Assembly: GCF_000613885.1 (NCBI RefSeq)
Contig: NZ_BAJV01000002.1
Span: 62,001 to 126,000, forward strand
DNA: 64,000 bases
Direction: 5' to 3'
Source: Asaia prunellae JCM 25354
Lineage (GTDB): Bacteria; Pseudomonadota; Alphaproteobacteria; Acetobacterales; Acetobacteraceae
Shown: positions 33,998 to 45,333 of the stretch, piece by piece
Layout of the letters: each line of letters begins with the position of its first letter
Position numbering within the stretch: the stretch's first letter is position 1
The notes under the pieces: generated by a model
Told to the model about the DNA's origin: nothing
Databases searched by the model: none
The model's input: the letters and a program-made list of their open reading frames with translations, nothing else
Translations under genes and position numbers: made by a program

Positions 33998-34306
33998 ATG
34001 TCCGACATGCCTTTTGATATCGACGAAGCCGCCGCCAGCCGTGCGCGTCAGGCTGCTGATCCTGACTCGAATGTCGGTGGCATTGCGGTCGATCGCCTGC
34101 GCAGCGTGATCGAGCGTGTCGAGCGTCTGGAAGAAGAGCGCAAGGCTCTTGCCGGTGACATCAAGGATATTTTCAGCGAAGCCAAATCGGCCGGTTTTGA
34201 TGTCGCAACCATCAAGAATATCATCAAGCTGCGCAAGAAAGAGCCTAACGAGATCGAAGAGCAGGAAACGCTGCTTGATATCTATCGCCGTGCGCTGGGC
34301 ATGTAA
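33998..34306 (+). CDS. gapR: GapR-type nucleoid protein (DUF2312/UPF0335)
   Basis: A 102-residue protein of the DUF2312 family, whose Caulobacter member GapR binds AT-rich, overtwisted DNA and helps topoisomerases. The core is LRSVIERVERLEEERKALAGDIKDIFSEAK, a coiled-coil dimerisation helix, followed by basic DNA-contacting helices (IIKLRKKEPNEIEEQETLLDIYRRAL). The frame is open upstream to 33929, but the ATG at 33998 (MSDMPFDIDE, GAGGT upstream) matches the family start. It is a single gene with its own terminator. Confidence 0.92.
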   Translation: MSDMPFDIDEAAASRARQAADPDSNVGGIAVDRLRSVIERVERLEEERKALAGDIKDIFSEAKSAGFDVATIKNIIKLRKKEPNEIEEQETLLDIYRRALGM

Positions 34307-34315
34307 AAGCGTTCG

Positions 34316-34357
34316 CCGCGCCACTTCGTCCATGGGGTGAAGGGCGCGGTTTCTGTT
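34316..34357 (+). terminator. Terminator after gapR
   Basis: Arms CCGCGCC (34316-34322) and GGCGCGG (34343-34349), extended inward by CTTC/GAAG after a mismatch, are followed by TTTCTGTT. It begins 10 bases after the gapR stop. Confidence 0.7.
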
Positions 34358-34456
34358 AAGATTTGAAGACAGCACGCCTCTCGCGCTGACAATATGATCC
34401 GCCATTGATATGAACCGGCGCATCCCCGGTTTCTCATTATTTCTGGCAGGTAAAGC

Positions 34457-34957
34457 ATGTCAGCGGCAGAATGGTGCCCAAGACAGTCCGTATGGACGTC
34501 CCTGTATGAGCGTATCCGGCGGCAGAGCCGTCGTCCTGATGCCGATGACCTGCTTCAGACAGCTTTGCTGCATCTTTTCGAACGCGGCACTGAAGGAATT
34601 GAACACCCTGAGGCCTATGTGCTGCGTACAGCACGTAATCTGGCCATTGATCGTGCCAGACGCGAGAAGCGCATCCGTTTTTCTCCTCTGGATATTGAAG
34701 ATGGCGTCGAGCCTGTCTGCGCCGAACCCGGACCGGAGCGTGTGTTGCTGGGGTGCGAGCAGCTCGAGCGTGTACGTGCGGCTTTCATGACGCTCGATGC
34801 CCGTACATCCCGTATTTTCCTGATGCACAGGCTTGATGGTCTGACCTATAGCCGTATTGCCAAAACCCTGGAACTGAGTGTCAGCACGATCGAGAAATCC
34901 ATCGCCCGTGCGTTGGCTCATCTGGCTCTCGCCCTGATGGGCGACAGGCTTTCATGA
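34457..34957 (+). CDS. ECF sigma factor of the FecI type
   Basis: A 166-residue extracytoplasmic-function sigma factor. Region 2 is visible as ADDLLQTALLHLFERG through YVLRTARNLAIDRARRE. Region 4 is the helix-turn-helix LDGLTYSRIAKTLELSVSTIEKSIARAL. The next genes encode a FecR-type anti-sigma regulator (stop/start overlap ATGA) and a TonB receptor with an STN signalling domain, so this is a FecI-class cell-surface-signalling sigma. By family knowledge it directs transcription of the receptor and perhaps the phosphatase when ligand binds. The target promoter cannot be read with confidence. Confidence 0.92.
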   Translation: MSAAEWCPRQSVWTSLYERIRRQSRRPDADDLLQTALLHLFERGTEGIEHPEAYVLRTARNLAIDRARREKRIRFSPLDIEDGVEPVCAEPGPERVLLGCEQLERVRAAFMTLDARTSRIFLMHRLDGLTYSRIAKTLELSVSTIEKSIARALAHLALALMGDRLS

Positions 34958-35829
34958 CGCCATATCAGGTCGAGCAGGCAGCAAACTGGCAGGCGCGGCT
35001 GTTATCGGATCACTGTTCCGAGCAGGATCGCGCCTGTTTTGCCACCTGGCTCGCCGAGAATGAGGCGCATCAACAGGCCTTCGGGCTGGTGTCGCAAATC
35101 TGGCAATCCGGTGAGTTCACCCGGCGCAGCGCCTCTCGCAAATTCGGTCGTCGTGCCGCCCTGTCATGCGGTCTGGTTCTGGGGGGACTTACGCTTTTCG
35201 GTGCCTCCGGGGCCGATGCGAAGGAAATCCGCACGGGGCGTCACGAGCGGCATCGTTTCGGGCTGACTGGCATGGATATCGAAATGGATGCATGCAGCAT
35301 CATTCTATGTGGCCCGTCCCATGGGCAGGTCACGATAGAAAACGGGCGCTATGCCCTCAGTTTCTATCAGGATTGTATGAAAATCCAGTGTTCAGGCTGG
35401 ACCATTTCCGGGGGCAAGGGGCGATATGCGCTGGATCTCAGCGATAAAACCCTGGATCTGGCTGTGCTGGAAGGCGGTCTTGGCATGAGCCGCTCTGGCC
35501 ATGCCCGCATTGCCTTGACCGAGGGGCAGGCTGTCAGCCTTGACCGGCTGACACAGCAGAGCACGGTCACCATCGTCCGGCCGGATGACATGCTGGCCTG
35601 GCGTGAGGGACGCGCTGTGTTTCGCAATACCCCGCTGGATCAGGCCATAGCTGAAATGGCGCGTTACAGCGACAGGCCTGCGCGGCTGGTCTCGCCGTCC
35701 CTGGCAAGGCTGCGTATCAGTGGCGTGTTTCATACACAGGACCCTGCGCGATTTTTCAGGGCGCTGCCTCATCTGCTGCCTTTGCGGGTGATATTCGGAC
35801 CGACACAGATCGAGATTGTTAAGCTTTGA
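34954..35829 (+). CDS. FecR-type sigma regulator
   Basis: A 291-residue transmembrane regulator passing the signal from the TonB receptor to the FecI sigma. The N-terminal cytoplasmic domain (about 1-50, WQARLLSDHCSEQDRACFATWLAENEAHQQAF) is the DUF4880 sigma-binding region. A twin-arginine-containing segment KFGRRAALSCG and a hydrophobic helix (about residues 64-90) follow. The periplasmic FecR domain (about 90-210) leads into an STN-like C-terminus (LDQAIAEMARYSDRPARLV through LRISGVFHTQDPARF). It overlaps the sigma gene by four bases. Intact. Confidence 0.9.
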   Translation: MTPYQVEQAANWQARLLSDHCSEQDRACFATWLAENEAHQQAFGLVSQIWQSGEFTRRSASRKFGRRAALSCGLVLGGLTLFGASGADAKEIRTGRHERHRFGLTGMDIEMDACSIILCGPSHGQVTIENGRYALSFYQDCMKIQCSGWTISGGKGRYALDLSDKTLDLAVLEGGLGMSRSGHARIALTEGQAVSLDRLTQQSTVTIVRPDDMLAWREGRAVFRNTPLDQAIAEMARYSDRPARLVSPSLARLRISGVFHTQDPARFFRALPHLLPLRVIFGPTQIEIVKL

Positions 35830-35922
35830 TGAAACGAGACTCAAACGGGTGAGGGAATGCTGAGCCGGGTCGTCCCACAGGGGAATGGCCGCTCCGGCCC
35901 CAGCCCGATGGAAGTTGCTCTC

Positions 35923-38466
35923 ATGATCCGTGTCCCGTCTGCGTCACCGCACCAGCGCAGAAATCTTGCCGTTGTCCTGTTTTCCCTTACGGCTCTGCCT
36001 TGCGTGGCTCTTGCCCGGGGAGAGGCGGGGCGCGCGACCCTGCACCAGGGCGACGGGCAAAAGGTGCTCAGCCTGAGCCAGCCTGCAGGCATGCTGGAAG
36101 ATGCCCTGACCGGGCTCGCTCGTCAGTCAGGGCGCGATATCCTGTTTTCGAGTGATCAGGTACGTGGCCACAAGGCTCCGGCTATCAGGGGCAGACTAAC
36201 GCTCGACAAGGCCCTTGAGCGTGTCCTTGGAGGATCGGGGCTGAGCGCGCATATTCAGGCTGATGGTGTCGTGGTGATTGCCTCTGCCGCGCGGGGCAGC
36301 AATTTCAGTCATGACGCCCATGAGGATCATACAGGGCAGGAGCGTATCACCGTGATCGGGCGGGCCGAGCGTCTTGCACCCTCTACCGTACCGCTGACCA
36401 TTACCGAACCTACCTCAGTCATTCAGAAGCGCTTCATCACCAACAATATTGTGCCTCTGGCGAGTGTGGACGACATCATCAAGTTCCAGCCCAGCATCTG
36501 GACGCAAAATCCGAATGGCCCCGGCATGGGCAAGGCTGAAACCATGAGCCTGCGTGGTTTTCAGGACGGGCAGTACAACATGCTGTTCGACGGCATTCCG
36601 TTCGGCAATGCGAGCGATCTGCACCATACGACGTCATCACTTTTCATTTCGCATTTTCTGGGGGAGGTGCAGGTCAATCGCGGGCCCGGTACGGCCTCGA
36701 CCATTGGCAATGCGACGTTTGGCGGCACGATCGGCTTTCAGTCCCGCACACCCGCGCAGCATTTCGGTGTCACCCCCTATGGCACCTATGGCAGTTTCAA
36801 TACGCGTGCCGGCGGAGTGGAGGTGGATTCAGGAAAGACACGTTTTGGCTCAATGGTTCTCGATCTTCAGCATGAGGAAACAGACGGTTATCTGACCGGC
36901 TCAGGGGAGCGACGCAATAACCTGTTGTTCAAGGACGTAGCGAAGCTGGGTGAGCATACGACGCTGACCCTTCTGACCACCTATAACTGGGAAAACCAGA
37001 ACACGACCCAGGGCGCCACGATCCAGCAATATAAGAAATACGGCAAGAACTATGGGCTTTGTGCCAATCCGACCCTTCAATGCTACTCGGGTTATCAGCC
37101 GAGCACCTATACGGCGGATTTCGACTATATCGATATCAAGAGTCATGTCCTGAGCTGGCTGACCATAGAGAACCGGCTTTATACCAATGGTTTCGAGCAT
37201 GATTATACGGAAGCGACCGATGCCAGTTCGGATAATCCGGGGGCCAACGGTGTGACCTTCTATTCCGCCAGCGGCAAGAAGCTTGCGACTTACAAGAACG
37301 ACGTCCCCGGCAAATATGCGGATGCGAAATTTCGCGATTATGGCGATACGCTCACATTCAAGGCCCATACTGCGCAAGGGGATGTGCTGGTTGGCGCCTG
37401 GGCCGATCTGCAGGATGACCGGCGCTATACCTATGCAGTGGACCTGACGAAAGGCAGCATTATGGTGCCTGGCAAGACAGGTTCCGCCTACAGTTATGAC
37501 ATTTCGGATTTCAATACGACGGTGCAGCCTTATCTCGAATTCGACTGGAAGCCCTTCAGGAACACAGTCATCAAACCGGGTATCAAATATTCCTATTTCC
37601 GTCGTGACTATGATGCTGCCATCAATAAATCGACCAAGGTTCCCCTGAACGCCACACAGAAATTCACGTCATGGCAGCCCTCGATTTCGGCAAACCAGGT
37701 CATCCTGCCGGGCTGGAGTGCCTATGGCCAGATCGCCCGTGGCTTTCTGGCACCGCCTATGAGCGTCTTCCAGACCCAGAATGTCGGTAATGTCAGCCCG
37801 GAGACCACGCTCAATTATCAGGTCGGTACAGTGGTACAGCAGAAACACTGGACGCTGTCTTTTGATGCCTATTACATCAATTTTTCCAATTTCATTGCCT
37901 CAGCCCAGATCAAGGTGCCCGGCTTCGGTACGCAGACAACCTCGGTCAATAGTGGTGGCGCGATCTACAAGGGGCTGGAAGTCGAGGGCCAGTATGCCCT
38001 TGGCCATGGTGTATCGCTCTACGGCAATTACAGCGTCAATGATGCGCAGTACAAGCACAGCTCGGTGCGTGTGGCTGCCACACCGAATGTGCTGGCTTCG
38101 TTCGGTGTGCTCTATGACGACAACAAGGGGCCGTATGCGTCGCTGATCGGGAAATTTGTTGGTAATCATTATGGGCTCGACAGCACCACCAACAGTGCAG
38201 GCAATACGGTTTTTGCCAATCAGTACCGTATCGGCAGCACGACAACCGCCGATCTCGCGCTGGGCTGGCATTTCAAAAAGCTGGGCGGTTTCATGCGTGA
38301 CGTCACACCGAGCCTGAAGATCGCAAACCTGTTCAACAACCGTGCGATCAGCGATTTCGCAGGAAACCAGTCAGCCGCAAGCGCTGGCTATCCCGATGGC
38401 GCGCCGCTCTATTGGCGTCTGGCAGGACGAAGCGTGTTCTTCAATCTGACCGTGACCCTGCCTTGA
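35923..38466 (+). CDS. TonB-dependent receptor with STN signalling domain
   Basis: An outer-membrane transducer of about 847 residues. After a signal peptide (SLTALPCVALARG) comes a secretin/TonB N-terminal (STN) domain (LSQPAGMLEDALTGLARQSGRDILFSS), which signals to FecR. A TonB-box-like ERITVIGR, a plug domain (about 150-270; MSLRGFQDGQYNMLFDGIPF, VNRGPGTASTIGNATFGGTI) and a 22-strand-type barrel to the end follow. The best start is the ATG at 35923; the frame is open to 35857. Barrel features resemble siderophore/xenosiderophore receptors, but the ligand is unknown. The adjacent phosphatase suggests a phosphorylated ligand. Confidence 0.92.
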   Translation: MIRVPSASPHQRRNLAVVLFSLTALPCVALARGEAGRATLHQGDGQKVLSLSQPAGMLEDALTGLARQSGRDILFSSDQVRGHKAPAIRGRLTLDKALERVLGGSGLSAHIQADGVVVIASAARGSNFSHDAHEDHTGQERITVIGRAERLAPSTVPLTITEPTSVIQKRFITNNIVPLASVDDIIKFQPSIWTQNPNGPGMGKAETMSLRGFQDGQYNMLFDGIPFGNASDLHHTTSSLFISHFLGEVQVNRGPGTASTIGNATFGGTIGFQSRTPAQHFGVTPYGTYGSFNTRAGGVEVDSGKTRFGSMVLDLQHEETDGYLTGSGERRNNLLFKDVAKLGEHTTLTLLTTYNWENQNTTQGATIQQYKKYGKNYGLCANPTLQCYSGYQPSTYTADFDYIDIKSHVLSWLTIENRLYTNGFEHDYTEATDASSDNPGANGVTFYSASGKKLATYKNDVPGKYADAKFRDYGDTLTFKAHTAQGDVLVGAWADLQDDRRYTYAVDLTKGSIMVPGKTGSAYSYDISDFNTTVQPYLEFDWKPFRNTVIKPGIKYSYFRRDYDAAINKSTKVPLNATQKFTSWQPSISANQVILPGWSAYGQIARGFLAPPMSVFQTQNVGNVSPETTLNYQVGTVVQQKHWTLSFDAYYINFSNFIASAQIKVPGFGTQTTSVNSGGAIYKGLEVEGQYALGHGVSLYGNYSVNDAQYKHSSVRVAATPNVLASFGVLYDDNKGPYASLIGKFVGNHYGLDSTTNSAGNTVFANQYRIGSTTTADLALGWHFKKLGGFMRDVTPSLKIANLFNNRAISDFAGNQSAASAGYPDGAPLYWRLAGRSVFFNLTVTLP

Positions 38467-38477
38467 GGAGAAGCAGC

Positions 38478-39686
38478 ATGAGAACGTTCTGTTTCGCCCT
38501 CATCGCCCTTGGTCTGATCCAGGGTCATGCAGCATTGGCCAGCCCTGTAATATTTGAGACAACACCTCTGCCTGCCCATGTGCAGCTCGAGCGGGTGGTG
38601 CTTGTAGCGCGCCACGGTATACGCAGCCCGACCCATTCACCTGAAATTCTTGAAAAGGAGACAGGTATCGTCTGGCCTGTCTGGCCTGTTGCACCGGGGC
38701 AGTTGACCGATCATGGCCGCGCCACTCTTGCGCACATGATGCGGGATATCGCGGCGTATTATGATCTCGCCTGCACACATCATGAGAGGCCATGCCTCGG
38801 TCAGCCCGACCCGGTAGTCTGGTCGGATTCCGGCGATGACCGTACAAGGCAGAGTGGGCAGATCATGGCAGAGGCTTTCGCACCGGGCCGCCATCTCAAA
38901 GCGCAATCCCTGCCGGCCGGGGCGCATGACCCGCTTTTTGATTCTGTCACGCCGCAATTTCTTGCTGAAAACGGTGCGCATATCCTGAGCGAGATGCAGG
39001 CAGTACAGCAGGGTGAAAGGCAGGCACGGCCCGAGGCTGTGCAAAAGGGACTTGCGGCTTTGCAAAAACTGATCGCCCCTGAGGGCTGCCTGAATAATTC
39101 TACCCCCTGTTTTTCTGCGCCTCTTGCACTGGGACGCAAAAAAGATCGGCCTGTGCTTCAGGGCGGACCGGTACTGGCTGCCTCCATCGCTGAAAATCTC
39201 CTGCTGGTGCATGTGCAGGGTCTTGAGGGAGTAGCGCCGATTGCAGGGCGCACCATCACATCTGCGTATCTGACGGAGATTTTGCCGGTGCATGAGTATC
39301 TCTCGGATCTGACGCGCCGCAATGGCCTGCTGGCAAAGGAAAAATCCCGCCTTCTTGGGGCTGCTATCATGCAGTTTCTGAACGGGGAGGCGGTTTCGCT
39401 TTCTGATGGGTCAGTAGTTTCACGCAAGACACGTCTGCTCGCCTTTGCCGGTCACGACACCACGCTTGATGCTCTTGCAGCCCGGTTCGGGCTGGGCTGG
39501 CATTTTGCCGATCAGCCGGATCGCACTGCACCGGATACGACCCTCGCATTCGAATCCTGGCGTGACCGGGAGCGCCACATGTATTATCGTGTGGTGGTTT
39601 TCCATCAATCGCTTGCTGCCCTGCGCAGTGGTGGAGGGCTTGATAGGCTGCATGGCGGTGTCATGAACGCAGCCGTGACACAATAA
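38478..39686 (+). CDS. Histidine acid phosphatase (phytase/AppA-like)
   Basis: A secreted phosphatase of the histidine acid family, 402 residues. The signature RHGIRSP is at residues 45-51 with the catalytic His46, and the proton donor pair is GHDTT with His327-Asp328. Both are as in AppA-type phytases and glucose-1-phosphatases. A signal peptide ends at ALA (about residue 21), so it acts in the periplasm. The ATG at 38478 follows GAGGAGAAGCAGC and lies 11 bases after the receptor stop, so they share a transcript. Six or more cysteines are present, fitting disulfides. Substrate (phytate, inositol phosphates or sugar phosphate) is not determined. Confidence 0.9.
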   Translation: MRTFCFALIALGLIQGHAALASPVIFETTPLPAHVQLERVVLVARHGIRSPTHSPEILEKETGIVWPVWPVAPGQLTDHGRATLAHMMRDIAAYYDLACTHHERPCLGQPDPVVWSDSGDDRTRQSGQIMAEAFAPGRHLKAQSLPAGAHDPLFDSVTPQFLAENGAHILSEMQAVQQGERQARPEAVQKGLAALQKLIAPEGCLNNSTPCFSAPLALGRKKDRPVLQGGPVLAASIAENLLLVHVQGLEGVAPIAGRTITSAYLTEILPVHEYLSDLTRRNGLLAKEKSRLLGAAIMQFLNGEAVSLSDGSVVSRKTRLLAFAGHDTTLDALAARFGLGWHFADQPDRTAPDTTLAFESWRDRERHMYYRVVVFHQSLAALRSGGGLDRLHGGVMNAAVTQ

Positions 39687-39759
39687 AAACGGAAGGGGAA
39701 CACGACGGGTGCAACTCTTCTCTTGGCGGTGCCGCTGAAATTCGCCTAGATCGCAGATC

Positions 39760-40563
39760 ATGACGACAGCGCTTCTCTCTCTCCCTTTATGGATGCAGTT
39801 TCTGGCAGGGTTCATTTTGCTCGGGCTGGGGCTTGTATTCATTCTCATGCCATTTTCCGTTTTCGGTGTGAAACCGAGGCTGGAAGAGGTCGAGTTGCAA
39901 CTCAGTGAGGTGCGTGCCGAATTGCGTATTATCGCAATGCGGCTGGCGCAGGGGGGAAATGAAACCGGGCCATCCGGAGAACCCGTCTTTGTACCCCCGC
40001 GCCGCACTGCCACTCCCGCAGAGCCGGCGCCCCCTGTCGCCACGCCGGCAGCACGAAATGCTCAGCCCGTGCGTAATCCTGAACCCATGCCCTGGTCGTC
40101 CGAGGCAACCCGTCAGGCTGCATCGCGGACTCTGTCGGAAAGAACCGAAACGGCGCGTCAGGAGGTTCCTGTCAGGCGCGAGATTCAGCGTGACTCTCCG
40201 ATGGCTGGTGATCGCCGCGAACGGCCTGCCGCTCTTCCGGAAGCCCGTGACGATTACAGTTATGCAGAATCCGGCGCTCAGGAAAGTGTGCATCGCATAC
40301 TGAGGCCGACCCATTTTGATCCGCCAGCCTCTCGCGAGGCGCCACGTCCGCCACGCCCGCCCATGGCTGATGTCAATAGTCAGCCGACGCCTGCACAGCC
40401 CGACCGGCAGGAGCAGGATGATGCATGGCGTTTCAAGGTGCAGCGTCAGGAAATGGCGCCACGTGCTGCTGCAACTGAGGCAGAGCGTCTGAGGCAGGCG
40501 GAAGAAGCCGGATCGCGCCGGATGCGATCCGAGCCCACATTGCGTTGGCCACCGCGTCCCTGA
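39760..40563 (+). CDS. Membrane-anchored Pro/Arg-rich protein of unknown function
   Basis: I do not recognise a family. The 267 residues start with a hydrophobic helix (about 10-33, WMQFLAGFILLGLGLVFIL), then a coiled-coil segment (about 40-64, LEEVELQLSEVRAELRIIAMRL). About 200 residues of low-complexity sequence rich in Pro, Arg, Glu and Ala follow, likely disordered. Orientation and role are unknown. It lies 73 bases after the phosphatase and could be read through from it. The coding frame is supported by its GC-rich third positions and lack of a better frame. Confidence 0.6.
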   Translation: MTTALLSLPLWMQFLAGFILLGLGLVFILMPFSVFGVKPRLEEVELQLSEVRAELRIIAMRLAQGGNETGPSGEPVFVPPRRTATPAEPAPPVATPAARNAQPVRNPEPMPWSSEATRQAASRTLSERTETARQEVPVRREIQRDSPMAGDRRERPAALPEARDDYSYAESGAQESVHRILRPTHFDPPASREAPRPPRPPMADVNSQPTPAQPDRQEQDDAWRFKVQRQEMAPRAAATEAERLRQAEEAGSRRMRSEPTLRWPPRP

Positions 40564-40572
40564 GTGTTTTTC

Positions 40573-43066
<2,494 letters not shown>

Positions 43067-43094
43067 GGAGGTCTCTCCTTCTCTCTAGCGTCAG

Positions 43095-43409
43095 TTACGC
43101 TGCGTTGATCGCGTCGATGCGCAGGACAGTCACGTGCTGACGATGACCGTTCTTGCGACGGCTGTTCTGCCGGCGGCGCTTCTTGAAGATGATGACCGTG
43201 TCCAGGCGGTCCTGGGCGATCACGGTTGCCGTGACGGTAGCGCCAGCGACCAGCGGAGCGCCGATCTTGATGCCAGCGTCAGAGCCAACAGCCAGAACGT
43301 CGGAGAAGGTGATGGTCGTGCCGGCTTCGGCTTCGAGCTTCTCAACCTTCAACGTGATCTGCGGGGTGACGCGATACTGCTTTCCGCCGGTGCGGATGAC
43401 TGCGAACAT
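43095..43409 (-). CDS. rplU: 50S ribosomal protein L21
   Basis: The 104-residue L21 of the large subunit: [17 protein letters not shown] at the start and the basic [19 protein letters not shown] in the 23S-rRNA-binding part. It leads the rplU-rpmA-obgE-proB group. The 266 bases upstream to the tRNA gene hold its promoter, which I cannot place exactly. Confidence 0.97.
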
Positions 43410-43675
43410 ATTAAAACTCTCTCAAGTCCGATCTCTTGGCAATTTTGCCGGGGTTTTCCCCCAGTCGGCATTGCCCAGTCGCTTTTTGTTATTGGCGGGC
43501 GCGCAAGCACTCCCGCGAGGGGGGCTCACTACAGGAGGCGGTATGGCTGCGTCAATCATTATCGCGCCCTGTGATCGGGAAAATGGAGAGAAGGCAAAAA
43601 GAATCGCCAGTGCCCCTCTTGCGCGCGGCGCGATCTGCCCCTTATAAGCCGCCCACGACCAGGTGATCCTGCTAT

Positions 43676-43790
<115 letters not shown>

Positions 43791-43990
43791 ACAGAAAACT
43801 TTCATGCAATAAATACAAGAGGCCAGAAGTTATCGTCGATTGTTCACATGAATACTATCGACTGTAATTGAATCCGATCAGGTCTCGGTTTTCATGCTCT
43901 GGTAGCTTCTGTATTGATAAACAAGGCAGGATCCCGGTGTCGGGCGACTTTGTCATGAACCTGCCAGGATAAAGACAGGACAATAAAATC

Positions 43991-44334
43991 GTGAAAAACG
44001 ATCTCTGCCCTCAGTGTGGCTCTGAACATATCTATCAGGATGGCAGTCTCTGGATCTGCCTGAATGTGCTCTTGAATGGAGCATAGGGACAGACACCGTT
44101 CTGAACGCTAGTGATGAGACAGTGCGTGACGCCAATGGCAATCCTCTTGCGGATGGTGATAGCGTAACCATCATCAAGGATCTGAAGGTCAAAGGGTCAT
44201 CATCTGTTATCAAGGGCGGTACCAAGATCAAGGGTATTCGCCTGACCGATGGGCATGACGGGCATAACCTGTCCTGCAAAATTCCTGGTATTGGTGCCAT
44301 GAACCTGAAGTCAGAATTTGTTCGCAAGGCCTGA
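43991..44334 (+). CDS. yjdM: PhnA/YjdM zinc-ribbon protein (frame broken by one missing base)
   Basis: A 114-residue PhnA/YjdM-family protein. It begins at a GTG (43991) with [23 protein letters not shown]. The zinc ribbon's second pair is disrupted: the read-through frame ends LNVLLNGA-stop. One added C near 44058-44061 gives [15 protein letters not shown], restoring CxxC, and joins to [34 protein letters not shown], the typical C-terminal half. Despite the old name, a role in phosphonate use is not established for this family. The gene lies 24 bases before a hydrolase on the same strand. Confidence 0.85.
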
Positions 44335-44357
44335 GGCCAGAAGTGAAGGGAGAGGGA

Positions 44358-45314
44358 ATGGGACGCGATCTTGTCGCTGGGATGCGATTGGGACGCCGCA
44401 CCCTCATCACTTCCTCTTTTGCCGGTTCTTTCTCTTTTCTTTCAGGCTGTCAGGAAACCATGCCTTCACGGTCACCCCGTCAGATCATGCTCTGGCCGGA
44501 AACACCACCAGGGGGTGGTGGCCCTAAAGGGGGTGAGCGGACAACGCCTGGGGGGGCACTCTATAATATAAGAGAACCGCGGCTTGAGATATTCAGACCG
44601 GAGCGCCCCAATGGTAGTGCTGTTCTTGTTGCAGCCGGGGGCGGTTATCAGCGTATCGGTATGCGCAGGGAGGCCTATCCGGCGGCACGATGGCTCAACG
44701 CCCGTGGGATAACAGCTTTCATACTGGTTTATCGCCTGCCTGGCGAAGGCTGGGTGCAAGGCCCTATGGCTCCGCTTCAGGACGCCAGGCGTGCTCTGGC
44801 GCTGATCAGACAACATGCTTCTGCTGAAAATCTTGATCTGGCGCGTCTGACTGTGCTGGGGTTTTCAGCTGGCGGCCATCTGATGGGGATGACCGCCACA
44901 GGCTGGGCCGGATCCGGTTCCGGGGCTGACACAGGAACAGTTTTGCCCGCTCTTGCTGGAGCTGCCCTGATATATCCGGTGATTACGCTGGAGAAACCTT
45001 ACGACCACACCTCAACACATCGGGTTCTTGTCGGAACGAGAGCTGATGCTGCTCTTGCGCGATTATGGTCTGTACAAACTCATGTCATTCCGGGTTATCC
45101 GCCAGTTTTTCTGACCCAGGCGGATAATGATCATATTGCCAATTCGTATAATGCTACCTTGATGGCAAAATGCTGCCAAGCCGTTGGTACGGAGGCCGAT
45201 TATCGTCGCTTGCCTTCCGGGGGGCATGGATTTGGTATGGGCGAGTCTGGCCGCATTACGGCGCAATGGCCAGGCTGGTATCAGGACTGGCTCACGACGC
45301 ACGGCCTGATCTGA
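44358..45314 (+). CDS. Exported alpha/beta-hydrolase lipoprotein (acetylesterase-like)
   Basis: A 318-residue predicted esterase of the BD-FAE/acetyl-xylan-esterase-like alpha/beta-hydrolase group. It has a signal with twin Arg (RLGRRTLITSS) and a lipobox LSGC with Cys31, so it is probably a lipoprotein, perhaps Tat-exported. The nucleophile is Ser170 in LGFSAGGHLMG. The oxyanion loop is VAAGGGYQ; the acid is Asp256 or Asp258 (QADNDHIAN), and the histidine His290 (SGGHGFG). The ATG at 44358 is preceded by GGGAGAGGGA and beats an upstream in-frame ATG. Substrate is unknown. Confidence 0.85.
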   Translation: MGRDLVAGMRLGRRTLITSSFAGSFSFLSGCQETMPSRSPRQIMLWPETPPGGGGPKGGERTTPGGALYNIREPRLEIFRPERPNGSAVLVAAGGGYQRIGMRREAYPAARWLNARGITAFILVYRLPGEGWVQGPMAPLQDARRALALIRQHASAENLDLARLTVLGFSAGGHLMGMTATGWAGSGSGADTGTVLPALAGAALIYPVITLEKPYDHTSTHRVLVGTRADAALARLWSVQTHVIPGYPPVFLTQADNDHIANSYNATLMAKCCQAVGTEADYRRLPSGGHGFGMGESGRITAQWPGWYQDWLTTHGLI

Positions 45315-45333
45315 TCAGGCAGAAAAGCGGTCC

